Shown in pieces: positions 8,955 to 17,879 of a stretch of 41,476 nt of DNA. The position numbers and the translations under genes were made by a program. The stretch is from the NCBI GenBank assembly GCA_947642745.1, contig CANRTU010000041.1, forward strand, positions 1-41,476, read 5' to 3'. Every line of letters begins with the position of its first letter. Within the stretch, counting starts at the first letter, position 1. Source of the DNA: an uncultured Eubacterium sp. (lineage in GTDB: Bacteria; Bacillota; Clostridia; Lachnospirales; Lachnospiraceae). A model generated the notes under the pieces. It was not told where the DNA came from and did no database searches. It was given only the letters and a program-made list of their open reading frames with translations.

Positions 8955-9278
8955 TTAGTTAAATCCCCGCATGACATAATCAAAATCATCTTCCAGATTC
9001 TGTTTCAGACTATCATTAAGTTCTGTACCATCTGCATATAGAAAACTGTAATTGTGATTAAAATTATCTTTCATGTTCCTGATACTTGTTTCAAACATAC
9101 CACCAAAAAAGGATGGATTTACTCCCCAGGTATCCTGTGGCAGTAATACAATCACTTTTCCGCTTTGTTCCAGTTGATCAAGTCCCAGTTCTTTTCTTGC
9201 CGCTATTCCTCTGTCCCTGTCTGTAAATATTCTGGCGCCTTCATCTTTATATTTTTCAATATAAACCTGATTCGTCAT
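8955..9278 (-). CDS. STAS-like (DUF4325-type) small protein
   Basis: A 107-aa soluble protein. The order of elements fits a STAS-like domain: GARIFTDRDRGIAARKELGL, then a strand KVIVLLPQ, then the helix-start motif VNPSFFGGMFETSI, which resembles the (T/S)PSF..E(L/M)F pattern of DUF4325 proteins. Such domains usually act as protein-protein switches, often beside a kinase-like ATPase, but no kinase is present here. AGGAGG sits six nucleotides before the ATG. The next gene follows after 3 nt. Family assignment is by pattern only and could be wrong; that the gene is real is well supported. Confidence 0.65.
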   Translation of the reverse strand: MTNQVYIEKYKDEGARIFTDRDRGIAARKELGLDQLEQSGKVIVLLPQDTWGVNPSFFGGMFETSIRNMKDNFNHNYSFLYADGTELNDSLKQNLEDDFDYVMRGFN

Positions 9279-9335
9279 ATCCTGCCTCCTTTTTCTTTGC
9301 TGATATATCTGTTATCCAGATAATTCTTAATGAAA

Positions 9336-9515
9336 CTATAGTTCCTGGAAAATATTTTCTAATAACCTGACATTCTCCCGGTCTGCCGGCCGGTATATAT
9401 TATTTTGTTTATTAAATGCGATGATTCTTTTTATGCCACTCCCGAATGCCAGATCACTATAAAATTTCTTTGCCTGCATTTCATACTGGTCATTAAATAT
9501 TATAAAACGATTCAC
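9336..9515 (-). pseudogene. Possible remnant of a third gene of the accessory module
   Basis: A 59-codon frame from a GTG at 9515 to TAG at 9336, too short for most gene finders. The translation (FIIFNDQYEMQAKKFYSD, later IKRIIAFNKQ and RPADRENVRLLENIFQEL) looks protein-like, with normal composition and an amphipathic C-terminus. The same frame stays open upstream to the polC stop region with no ATG and no clear ribosome site, so the 5' part seems missing. It may be the tail of a truncated partner of the STAS-like protein, or simply a chance frame. Confidence 0.35.
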
Positions 9516-9552
9516 ACTTAAGATACCGTTCCTGCCCCTCAGTGAAAATGGT

Positions 9553-9582
9553 GCGGGTATTTTAAGACTCCCGGATACCCGC
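9553..9582. terminator. Stem-loop after polC, possible terminator
   Basis: GCGGGTAT (9553-9560) and ATACCCGC (9575-9582) form a perfect 8-bp stem, 10 nt past the polC stop. There is only a weak T run after it on the minus strand, so termination is uncertain. Confidence 0.4.
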
Positions 9583-9592
9583 GCACTTCCAC

Positions 9593-12500
9593 TTACGCAA
9601 AATCAAAAATCGACATCTGGTTCGACTCCGGCAGATCGCCAAGAATGCCCAGATCCGCCATCAGATCTGTCACGCTCTTGCTGACTTTTGCCCGCTGGCG
9701 GAAATCGTCTTTTGACAGAAACGGACCGTCTTTGACCGCTTCTACCACGCCGTCCGCCGCTTTTTCGCCCATGCCGTCAATGGCGCTTAATGCCGGCATA
9801 ATTCTGCCATCCACGATCTGGAAATGACGGGCTTTAACTGTTGTCAGATCCATCGGGCAGAAATCCAGGCCCCTGGCATACATTTCCTGTACGATTTTCA
9901 TATCCTTGACCGTATCCAGTTCCTTTTTAGTCAGGGTATCTTTGCGCCTTTCGTAATCCCGCATAAAATATTCCAGCTTCTCTTTTCCCTGGCACATCAT
10001 CTCATAGCTGAAGGAAGTGGCACGGATGGAAAAATAAGCCGTATAATAAGCCAGTGGATAAAACACTTTACAGTAGGCAATGCGCCAGGCCATCATTACG
10101 TAAGCGGCCGCATGGGCTTTTGGAAACATATATTTGATTTTCTGGCAGGACCAGATATACCAGTCCGGCACGCCGTGTTCCTTCATGGCGCTGATCCATT
10201 CTTCTTTCAGTCCCTTGCCCTTACGGACAGATTCCATAATCGTAAATGAAAGCTCACTTTCCAGCCCCATGCCGATTAAATAAATCATAATATCATCCCT
10301 GGTACAGATCGCCGTGGAAATGGTAGCTTTTCCTTCTTCTATTAAAGTCTGGGCATTTCCAAGCCATACGTCCGTACCGTGGGACAGCCCGGAAATACGC
10401 ACCAGATCAGAAAACGACCGGGGCTTTGTATCAATCAGCATCTGGATAACAAATTCCGTGCCAAATTCCGGTATGCCAAGAGATCCCACTGTACATCCCC
10501 CGATGTCCTCCGGCTGGATGCCCAGCGCCTTCGTGCTTTTAAAAATGGACATGACCGCCGCATCATCCAGGGGTATTTCCGTAGCGTGCAGTCCGGTAAG
10601 ATCTTCCAGCATACGGATCATGGTAGGATCATCATGCCCGAGAATGTCCAGTTTCAGCAGGTTATGGTCAATGGAATGGTATTCAAAATGGGTGGTAATA
10701 ATATCGGTGGTCATATCGTTGGCCGGATGCTGGATCGGGGTAAAGGAACAGATCTCTTCCCCCACCGGAAGCACCACAATGCCTCCCGGATGCTGTCCCG
10801 TGGTCCGGCGGATACCCACACAGCCCTGCACAATGCGGTTGATCTCACAATACCGTTTGTGAATTCCCCGTTCTTCGTAATAGCGTTTTACGTAGCCAAA
10901 CGCTGTCTTATCCGCCAGCGTGCCAATGGTACCCGCCCGGTACGTCTGTCCGGCGCCAAAGATAACTTCTGTATATTTATGAGCCTTACTCTGGTAATCA
11001 CCGGAAAAGTTCAGGTCAATATCCGGCTCTTTGTTTCCTTTAAATCCGAGAAACGTTTCAAACGGAATGTCAAACCCGTCCTTGACTAACGGCCTGCCGC
11101 ATTCCGGACATCGTTTATCCGGCATATCACAGCCGGAACGTCCGGCATAAGCCTTTACTTCTTCCGAATCAAAGTCGCTGTAATGACAGTATGTACAGTA
11201 ATAATGGGGACTGAGCGGATTTACCTCTGTAATACCGGACATTGTGGCCACAAAGGACGAACCTACCGATCCCCTGGACCCTACCAGATAGCCGTCTTCG
11301 TTGGATTTCCATACCAGCTTCTGGGCGATAATGTACATCACCGCATAGCCATTGGAAATAATGGAATTCAGCTCCCGCTCCAGACGTTTGTACACCACAT
11401 CCGGCAGGTTTTCCCCATACATTTCATGGGCTTTGCTATAGCAGATATCCCGCAGCATCTGATCAGAGTTTTCAATCACCGGCGGCGCTTTATCCGGACG
11501 GACCGGAGAAATACGCTCGCACATATCGCAGATCAGGTTCGGATTTGTAATAACCACCTCTTCGGCCTTCTCCCGCCCCAGATATGCGAATTCTTCCAGC
11601 ATTTCTTCTGTGGTATGCAGATACAGCGGCGCCTGTTCGTCCGCATCCTTAAATCCGTTTCCGGTCATAATGATCCTGCGGTACACTTCATCTTCCGGAT
11701 TTAAAAAATGCACGTCGCAGGTAGCCACCACCGGCTTGTGGAAATCTTCGCCCAGCCTGATAATTTTGCGGTTAATTTCCCAAAGATCCTCTTTTGAATT
11801 CACCGGATACTTTTCTTCCCGCAGCATAAAGGCGTTGTTGCCGTCCGGCTGGATTTCCAGATAATCATAAAACTCCACAATCCGTGCCACTTCGGTATGG
11901 GACCGGCCCAGCAGGACGGCCTGGTACAGCTCGCCCGCCTCACAGGCGGAACCAAGCAGCAGCCCTTCCCGGTATTTTACCAGCTCGCTTTTTGGTATCC
12001 TTGGCCGTTTATGAAAATAGGTAAGGTGTGAAAGGGAGATCAGCCGGTAAAGGTTCACCCGCCCGTAATCGCTGGCCGCCAGAATAATAGCATGGTAAGC
12101 GGGCATTTTGCCAATCTGCTGCGGCGTGGCTTTTCCCTGTTCATTTAACGCATCCAGATCAGAGATTCCCCTCTTTCGCAGCATCTCTATAAATTTCACA
12201 AAGATTTCCGCTGTACACCCGGCGTCATCCACGGCCCTGTGATGGTTTTCCAGACGGATCTTTAATTCCTTTGCAACCGTATCCAGTTTGAACCGGTTTA
12301 ACCAGGGCAGCAGAAATCTTGCCACCGCCACCGTATCAATCACTGTAAATTCACAGGGCAGTCCCTGTTCTTCACAGTTTTTGCGGATAAAGCCCATGTC
12401 AAATTCCGCATTATGGGCTACCATAATACTATCCCCGCAAAATTCCATAAACCGGGGCAGTATTTCTGTAATATCCGGTTCGTTCACTACCATATCGTCC

Positions 12501-14032
12501 CGGATTCCGGTCAGTTCCTCAATGGCATAAGGAATCGGCACTTTGGGATTGACAAACGCAGAAAAGCGGTCTGTAATTTTCCCATCTGTCACCTTTACCG
12601 CACCGATCTCAATGATCTGGTGAACATTAGGACTAAGACCGGTAGTTTCCAGATCGAAGACCACAAACGTCTCCGTCAGGGACTGTCCGCCGGCATTGTA
12701 TACAATGGTCTTTAAATCATCTACCAGATAAGCTTCCACACCATAAATTACTTTGAAATCCGATCCTTTTGGAATGGCATGGTTCGCAATGGGAAACGCC
12801 TGGATCGCTCCGTGGTCCGTAATGGCAATGGCCCTGTGTCCCCAGGCGGCTGCCTGGCTGATAATATCCCCCACGTCGGAAATACCGTCCATGTCGCTCA
12901 TCCTGGTATGGCAGTGAAGCTCCACCCGTTTTCGTTCACTCCGGTCCATCCGCCGTTCCGTAAAATCCGGAATCTTTTTAATGCCGGAAACAGAACTTAA
13001 TGTCAGCTCACTGTCAAATTTGTCATAGGCCGTTACACCCCTGAGTTTTAAAAACGCTCCTTTTTTAATATCCGCCAGCAGTTCGTCCAGCAGCTCGTTT
13101 TTGGAAAATATCTTGATGACAATCGTATCTGTAAAGTCTGTCAGCGTAACGATCACAATGCTCTTTTCCCCGCTGCGCAGCTGCCTGGTATCCACATCCA
13201 GCACTTTTCCACGGATGGCAATCTCCCCCATTTCTCCCACCACCTGGTCAATGGGAATTGCCTCATCCTCAAAATCCCTGCCGTATATCACATCCGGATT
13301 GCCGGAACGTTTAAACGTATATTCCCTGCGCTGTGTACCGGATTTTTTGCCAGCCGGCTGTTTCGCATACGTGTTTTTTTCCTGCTTTCCCCCGCTTTCT
13401 TTCGTTTCCTTTTGTGTCTGTGGGGGCTGGCTGGCTGCCGGCTGCTGGTCTTTGTCCGTATTTTCTGTACCGGCATCCCGCATTCCGGGGGTAAATGTCA
13501 GAAGCTGCTGGTCTCTTTTCTTTTTCTTTACCGGGTCAAACACCGGATCAATGACTACTTCCAGCCCGCAGCGGTCCCTGATAATTTTATATAAAATTTC
13601 CACCAGCTCGTCCGAACGGTTCTGCGCCACCAGGGAATCTTCCATATGCAGTTTCAGATGTGTGACAGAGTCAAATTCCATTTTTGAGAGACGAAACAGG
13701 TTGTAAATCAGAAGGCTGTACGCTTTTAGTTCTTCCCGGATACTGTCGTCATAAATATCCAGCAGCGTTTCGGGCGTATACTGGGCGGAAAGCTGATAAC
13801 GCTCCATAATCTTTACGGTCAGCTTTTGTCTGGGAAACAGCTGCTGGCGGATGCTGTCTTCCAGCTGGAAAATGTTTTTCTTGTGAATCAGCCTGCTGCC
13901 GCTGATATAGACACGCAGACGGGTGCGCTGTTTATTGGAAACAACCCGCTCCACCTCCATGTCCGCCAGCAGCCTGCCCATCTCCTCATTCACCTTTAAT
14001 ACCGGAAATACATCAAAAAATTTTTTAGCCAT
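9593..14032 (-). CDS. polC: DNA polymerase III subunit alpha, Gram-positive PolC type
   Basis: A complete 1479-aa replicative polymerase. Order of domains: N-terminal region; a low-complexity Lys/Gln/Pro linker (about 185-245); an OB fold; a PHP domain (ELHCHTRMSD, His373 and His375) split by a DnaQ-like 3'-5' exonuclease (FVVFDLETTG, Asp460 and Glu462); the polymerase core with the catalytic pair Asp1004/Asp1006 in PDIDLNFSGDYQ; a Cys4 zinc site just before it (CTYC and CPEC); and a C-terminal FSKDDF(R) helix-hairpin-helix region. It acts with DnaN and DnaE at the fork. AAGGAGT precedes the ATG. It follows ispG by about 65 nt, an arrangement usual in Clostridia. Confidence 0.98.
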   Translation of the reverse strand: MAKKFFDVFPVLKVNEEMGRLLADMEVERVVSNKQRTRLRVYISGSRLIHKKNIFQLEDSIRQQLFPRQKLTVKIMERYQLSAQYTPETLLDIYDDSIREELKAYSLLIYNLFRLSKMEFDSVTHLKLHMEDSLVAQNRSDELVEILYKIIRDRCGLEVVIDPVFDPVKKKKRDQQLLTFTPGMRDAGTENTDKDQQPAASQPPQTQKETKESGGKQEKNTYAKQPAGKKSGTQRREYTFKRSGNPDVIYGRDFEDEAIPIDQVVGEMGEIAIRGKVLDVDTRQLRSGEKSIVIVTLTDFTDTIVIKIFSKNELLDELLADIKKGAFLKLRGVTAYDKFDSELTLSSVSGIKKIPDFTERRMDRSERKRVELHCHTRMSDMDGISDVGDIISQAAAWGHRAIAITDHGAIQAFPIANHAIPKGSDFKVIYGVEAYLVDDLKTIVYNAGGQSLTETFVVFDLETTGLSPNVHQIIEIGAVKVTDGKITDRFSAFVNPKVPIPYAIEELTGIRDDMVVNEPDITEILPRFMEFCGDSIMVAHNAEFDMGFIRKNCEEQGLPCEFTVIDTVAVARFLLPWLNRFKLDTVAKELKIRLENHHRAVDDAGCTAEIFVKFIEMLRKRGISDLDALNEQGKATPQQIGKMPAYHAIILAASDYGRVNLYRLISLSHLTYFHKRPRIPKSELVKYREGLLLGSACEAGELYQAVLLGRSHTEVARIVEFYDYLEIQPDGNNAFMLREEKYPVNSKEDLWEINRKIIRLGEDFHKPVVATCDVHFLNPEDEVYRRIIMTGNGFKDADEQAPLYLHTTEEMLEEFAYLGREKAEEVVITNPNLICDMCERISPVRPDKAPPVIENSDQMLRDICYSKAHEMYGENLPDVVYKRLERELNSIISNGYAVMYIIAQKLVWKSNEDGYLVGSRGSVGSSFVATMSGITEVNPLSPHYYCTYCHYSDFDSEEVKAYAGRSGCDMPDKRCPECGRPLVKDGFDIPFETFLGFKGNKEPDIDLNFSGDYQSKAHKYTEVIFGAGQTYRAGTIGTLADKTAFGYVKRYYEERGIHKRYCEINRIVQGCVGIRRTTGQHPGGIVVLPVGEEICSFTPIQHPANDMTTDIITTHFEYHSIDHNLLKLDILGHDDPTMIRMLEDLTGLHATEIPLDDAAVMSIFKSTKALGIQPEDIGGCTVGSLGIPEFGTEFVIQMLIDTKPRSFSDLVRISGLSHGTDVWLGNAQTLIEEGKATISTAICTRDDIMIYLIGMGLESELSFTIMESVRKGKGLKEEWISAMKEHGVPDWYIWSCQKIKYMFPKAHAAAYVMMAWRIAYCKVFYPLAYYTAYFSIRATSFSYEMMCQGKEKLEYFMRDYERRKDTLTKKELDTVKDMKIVQEMYARGLDFCPMDLTTVKARHFQIVDGRIMPALSAIDGMGEKAADGVVEAVKDGPFLSKDDFRQRAKVSKSVTDLMADLGILGDLPESNQMSIFDFA

Positions 14033-14097
14033 CTGGTTTTACTCCTTATTATATTATGAACCAAAAAATCCCGTGCCGCAAATAGCCCGTAAAAATG

Positions 14098-15171
14098 TTA
14101 TACTGCGGATTCTTTCGCAATGCGCATTGCCAGCAGCTCTTTCCTAAGCTGTGGAAGCAGTTCCTCCTCCGGCAGTTTTTTTATGATTTCACCGGATTTT
14201 ATTAAAAGTCCTTCCCCACAGCCTCCGGCTATGCCAATATCCGCTTCTTTCGCTTCTCCGGGCCCGTTGACCACGCAGCCCATAACCGCTACTTTTAAGT
14301 CCAGCGGAATATCCGCCACCATATCTTCCACCTGCGTGGCCAGGCTGATCAGATCTATTTTTGTACGGCCGCAGGTAGGGCAGGATACGACTTCCGCCAC
14401 GCCCTGACGAAGGCCCAGCGTTTTTAAAATCAGCCTGGCGGACTTTACTTCCTCCAGCGGGTCGCCGGTAAGGGAAACCCGGATCGTATCCCCGATGCCC
14501 TGATACAGAATCAGCCCCAGGCCGATGGAAGATTTAATATTGCCGCTTTTTACTGTTCCCGCTTCGGTAATGCCCACATGCAGCGGATGTCTGGTCTTTT
14601 CCGCAATCAGTTCGTGGGCCCGGACGCACATAAGCACATCGGAGGACTTAATGCTGATGACCAGATTGTCATATCCCATATCCTCAATTATTTTTACCTG
14701 GTTTAAAGCGCTTTCCACCAGTCCCTCCGCCATGACTCCCCGGTATTTTTCCAGCAGTTCTTTTTCCAGTGAACCACTGTTGACGCCCACACGGATCGGG
14801 ATATTGCGCTCCTTTGCCACATCCACCACTGCCTTAACCCGCTCCTTTGCGCCGATATTTCCGGGGTTAATACGAATTTTGTCAGCGCCCCGCTCCATGG
14901 CCGCAATGGCCAGGCGGTAATCAAAATGAATGTCCGCCACCACCGGAATCCCCACCTGCTTTTTTATCTCTGACAGCGCCCTGGCCGCCTCCATGGTAGG
15001 AACGGTACAGCGGATAATATCGCAGCCTGCCGCCGCAAGCCGGTTCATCTGGGCTACGGTGGCCTCAACGTCTTCGGTTTTTGTATTTGTCATGGACTGA
15101 ATCAGCACCGGACTGCCGCCGCCGATGACCCGGTTTCCAATCTGTACGGTTTTTGTATTTTTTCTCTGCAT
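14098..15171 (-). CDS. ispG: (E)-4-hydroxy-3-methylbut-2-enyl-diphosphate synthase (flavodoxin/ferredoxin)
   Basis: About 357 aa. IspG reductively converts methylerythritol cyclodiphosphate to HMBPP in the MEP isoprenoid pathway using a [4Fe-4S] cluster. Seen are the TIM-barrel start (VQIGNRVIGGGSPVLIQSMT) and the cluster ligands CPTC and, 32 residues on, VMGCVVNGPGEA. The start at 15171 (MQRKNTKTV) follows AGGAG by 8 nt; the ATG seven codons earlier at 15192 has no ribosome site. In relatives ispG usually follows dxr and rseP; here the upstream neighbour is blaR1 behind a terminator, so the dxr-rseP part has been separated. Confidence 0.96.
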   Translation of the reverse strand: MQRKNTKTVQIGNRVIGGGSPVLIQSMTNTKTEDVEATVAQMNRLAAAGCDIIRCTVPTMEAARALSEIKKQVGIPVVADIHFDYRLAIAAMERGADKIRINPGNIGAKERVKAVVDVAKERNIPIRVGVNSGSLEKELLEKYRGVMAEGLVESALNQVKIIEDMGYDNLVISIKSSDVLMCVRAHELIAEKTRHPLHVGITEAGTVKSGNIKSSIGLGLILYQGIGDTIRVSLTGDPLEEVKSARLILKTLGLRQGVAEVVSCPTCGRTKIDLISLATQVEDMVADIPLDLKVAVMGCVVNGPGEAKEADIGIAGGCGEGLLIKSGEIIKKLPEEELLPQLRKELLAMRIAKESAV

Positions 15172-15353
15172 AATAACTGCTCCTGATGTCATAAATGCCG
15201 TTTTTCGTAAATGCTACAGACTGATTATAACACAAAATGAACGCCAGTAAACGGACTTTTTCTTTATCTTGTATCGAAAACCATATCCGGCTTTACCGGA
15301 ACGGAATACAGGGTACTATTTCCTGTAATGTAACACACTGTCCAGAATAATAA

Positions 15354-15397
15354 AACCGGACGGAATCGCTGTATCACATACGATGTTCCGTCCGGTT
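15354..15397. terminator. Terminator for the blaI-blaR1 unit
   Basis: AACCGGACGGAA (15354-15365) and TTCCGTCCGGTT (15386-15397) form a perfect 12-bp stem. On the minus strand it is followed by TTATTATTC. It lies between blaR1 and ispG, so it separates the two units and could also act on the plus strand. Confidence 0.7.
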
Positions 15398-15667
15398 ATT
15401 TATTGTGTATCCATGTCTGACGTCCGGTATGATCCGGTTAAAATATGAGAGGTCTTTCCAGCCTGAATTTCCGGTAGTACAGGACAGTTCCGCCATCCGC
15501 ATTCCCTGATTCATGTGATATTTACACCAGATTCAGGTTGCATAGCCTGCTATACCCAAAGGGTACGATGCAGCGTGCCCTTTGGGTATGCGCCCTTCAT
15601 CTGGTACAAATCTCCCGCGTCATGCCCTTCAGGGTACATCTGACAAAAAGCATTTTTCAGCCACGCT
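15398..15667. other. Gap before ispG: structured, no gene seen
   Basis: No convincing frame was seen between the blaR1 stop and the terminator. The main structure is a 15-bp stem with one wobble, ATACCCAAAGGGTAC (15552-15566) with GTGCCCTTTGGGTAT (15575-15589). Nearby GCCCTTCAGGGTAC (about 15625) repeats part of it. This may be a further repeat element or a second transcript end for blaR1. Confidence 0.45.
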
Positions 15668-17173
15668 CTAATTCAAAATACGGGCTGCCATACCGATTTC
15701 CCTGTAGTCATAATCAGATATTTTAATCCCTTCCCGCATATTGCTGGCATGAATGGCCTGTCCGCCGCCAATGTAAATTGCCGCGTGGCACAGCTGCCCG
15801 CCGCCGTCCGCCTCAGTATAAAAAATAAGATCGCCCTCTGCCAGTTCTGATAATTGTATTCTCGTTCCGGCAGCCGCCAGCTCTTTTAACGATGCCGGAA
15901 GTTCTATCCCGGCCAGGGCATATATTGCTTTGATAAATCCGGGACTGTCCACCCCGGTATATAAATCTGTCCCTCCATACCGGTACGGATTACCCACGTA
16001 TTTTTTTGCCATTTCCACAAGCTGCTTTCGTGCGACAGACTGTGTATCCGGCGCCTTTTCGTCAGATTCCTGTGCCAGCGCCTGTGCGCCCTGCCCATAA
16101 ATCTTTGCAGTGGACTGACCTTCTGATTTCGTTTCTATCCGCCGCTGTCCTTTTTGTATGGATGTATCCACGGCTGCCGCTTCCGGCGTTTTCTGTGCGG
16201 ATACGGTAAATGCGGTCATTGTGCAGCCTGCCATTCCGATTGCAAGGAGAACGGCTTTCAATGAAACTTTCTTTGCAGATGTTTTCGTTTTCATAATATA
16301 ACGGATCCTTTCTTCTGTTTCTGTATGCCTGGCGAACGATGCGTGCAGGGACCGGACAGCATCCGGCCTCCTTTGCGCCAGGCGGATTAAAGTAAGTGCA
16401 TATGTTTTTCTGAAACTGTCAGGGTATTTTTTTACCACTTCCTCATCACAGGCGATTTCCATATCCCGCTCCAGTAATCCGGCCATAAGCCATACCAGGG
16501 GATGAAACCAGTAAAGACATACGGTCAGATACAGCATGTATTTCACAAATACGTCCCATCTTAGGATATGAATCCATTCATGTTCCAGAACGCAGATAAG
16601 TTCCTCCTCATCCAGCGTGATTGCGGATGGCAGCAGTATGACCGGACGGAAAATGCCATAAGTAAGGGGACCTGTCACCAGATCCGACTGGCGCAGCTGT
16701 ACGCCACGGATGCTGCGGTGTGTCCGCAGCCACTGGCCGGTTTTTTCCGGGGATACGGGCAGCGATGTACGGTATAAGGCCACGCTGCGGATATGGTTTC
16801 TGCCAGTCCGGATAACCAGACAAGCCGCCACAACAAACCACAGGGCAGATAAAACGTATGTAACCCGGCGTATATCTGTGCTGGCCGGCTGTACACTGTC
16901 TGTATCCGGTACTGCCGGAACCTGCCCGCCAGCCGGCTGCCCGGCTGAATGGCTGGCTGTACTGCGCCACATAACGGATACCGGCGCTTCTGTATGAAAT
17001 ACCGCAGGTCTGCGGACCGGCACAGACACCGGCAGGAGCAGACGTATGATGGCGCAAAGCCATAATATTACAAGAAAGCGTCTGGGCAGCTGACGGGGGA
17101 AAAAATGCCTGAAGCAGATAATCACCACAATCAGAATGGAACCACTTAAACCCATATAAAAAATCTGACCCAT
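15668..17173 (-). CDS. BlaR1/M56-type sensor metallopeptidase fused to a Cys-less NlpC/P60 domain
   Basis: A 501-aa membrane protein. The N-terminal part has hydrophobic segments at about 5-25, 33-50 and 100-120, then the zinc site HEWIH (His198, Glu199, His202) and the DMEIACDEEVVKK block of M56 antirepressor proteases, and another membrane helix near 300. After a linker, an NlpC/P60 fold begins at about 385 (KKYVGNPYRYGGTD). The usual catalytic GxDCSGF is here GVDSPGF, with Ser410 where Cys is expected, while the partner His463 (LCHAAIYIG) is kept. It therefore probably binds rather than cuts peptidoglycan. The family senses cell-wall stress and cleaves the BlaI-type repressor encoded 21 nt upstream. 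GAGGTGAT precedes the ATG. Confidence 0.85.
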   Translation of the reverse strand: MGQIFYMGLSGSILIVVIICFRHFFPRQLPRRFLVILWLCAIIRLLLPVSVPVRRPAVFHTEAPVSVMWRSTASHSAGQPAGGQVPAVPDTDSVQPASTDIRRVTYVLSALWFVVAACLVIRTGRNHIRSVALYRTSLPVSPEKTGQWLRTHRSIRGVQLRQSDLVTGPLTYGIFRPVILLPSAITLDEEELICVLEHEWIHILRWDVFVKYMLYLTVCLYWFHPLVWLMAGLLERDMEIACDEEVVKKYPDSFRKTYALTLIRLAQRRPDAVRSLHASFARHTETEERIRYIMKTKTSAKKVSLKAVLLAIGMAGCTMTAFTVSAQKTPEAAAVDTSIQKGQRRIETKSEGQSTAKIYGQGAQALAQESDEKAPDTQSVARKQLVEMAKKYVGNPYRYGGTDLYTGVDSPGFIKAIYALAGIELPASLKELAAAGTRIQLSELAEGDLIFYTEADGGGQLCHAAIYIGGGQAIHASNMREGIKISDYDYREIGMAARILN

Positions 17174-17194
17174 ATATCACCTCATTCCATCGTC

Positions 17195-17554
17195 TTATTC
17201 CAGCTCTTCCACCATTTGCTTTAACCGGGCAATCTCCTCCGGTTTCATTTCCTGCTTTCCAAGCAGCGATGCGATCAGTAAATCCCTGGAACCGCCATAC
17301 ATCCGCTCTATCAGATCCTCTGTGGCCGCTTTCTGCACTTCCTTTCTGCTGATGAGCGGCCTGCAGAGAAATCCCGGATCTGTACGGGAAACCGCCTGTT
17401 TTTCCACACATTTTTTCAGTACGGTGTAGGTCGTGGTCTTGCTCCAGTTCACCTGTTCTTTTAAACGTGCCGCAATCTCTTTCGCTGGCAGATCACCTTC
17501 TTTCCATAATAGTTCCATCACCTTTAGTTCCGACTCAAATAATTTTACTGACAT
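17195..17554 (-). CDS. BlaI/MecI/CopY family transcriptional repressor
   Basis: A 119-aa winged-helix repressor. The N-terminal half LFESELKVMELLWKEGDLPAKEIA then NWSKTTTYTVLKKCVEK is the family DNA-binding domain; the C-terminal helix (EEIARLKQMVEELE) serves dimerisation. Repressors of this group are inactivated by proteolysis when the partner M56 sensor is activated. Two palindromes overlap its promoter, so it very likely represses itself and blaR1. GGAGG lies just before the ATG. No beta-lactamase or PBP is next to the pair, so the controlled regulon must include genes elsewhere. Confidence 0.92.
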   Translation of the reverse strand: MSVKLFESELKVMELLWKEGDLPAKEIAARLKEQVNWSKTTTYTVLKKCVEKQAVSRTDPGFLCRPLISRKEVQKAATEDLIERMYGGSRDLLIASLLGKQEMKPEEIARLKQMVEELE

Positions 17555-17565
17555 GTCATTCCTCC

Positions 17566-17606
17566 ATTCTATTGCAATAGAATAATTGTATTCTATCCCG
17601 ATAGAA
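17566..17606. promoter_or_regulatory. Two BlaI-type operator palindromes
   Basis: ATTCTATTGCAATAGAAT (17566-17583, perfect) and TTCTATCCCGATAGAA (17591-17606) share the half-site TTCTAT/ATAGAA, with centres 24 bp apart. The second overlaps the -10 box and spacer of the blaI promoter; the first lies between the transcription start and the ribosome site. The half-site differs from the TACA/TGTA type of staphylococcal bla operators. Beyond the promoter, 17619-17879 holds no gene I can support. Confidence 0.8.
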
Positions 17607-17618
17607 CGAAGTTGTCAA
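17590..17618 (-). promoter_or_regulatory. blaI-blaR1 promoter
   Basis: Minus-strand TTGACA (17613-17618), a spacer of 17 bp and TAGAAT (17590-17595). The consensus -35 and ideal spacing predict a strong promoter held off by the overlapping operators. Confidence 0.8.
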
Positions 17619-17879
17619 GCATTATTTTACAAAGTTCTGAATTACAGTGTCCATATCCCGCAAAATATGGTAAGAGTCATCAGAATCACACGCTGTACAG
17701 GTATCCGGCCGGTAGTGTATGAGGCAATTAACGAAAAAGCTGCGTCTGATATACGCAGACAGGCATGGTATCTGACGCCACCGCCAGCTGATCCGGTTTC
17801 TGAAAAAAGAAGTACTCCCGTAATCCGCAGTACTATGGTAAAGCGTAACATGCGTCATGGGACAACACGCCGGATCGTT

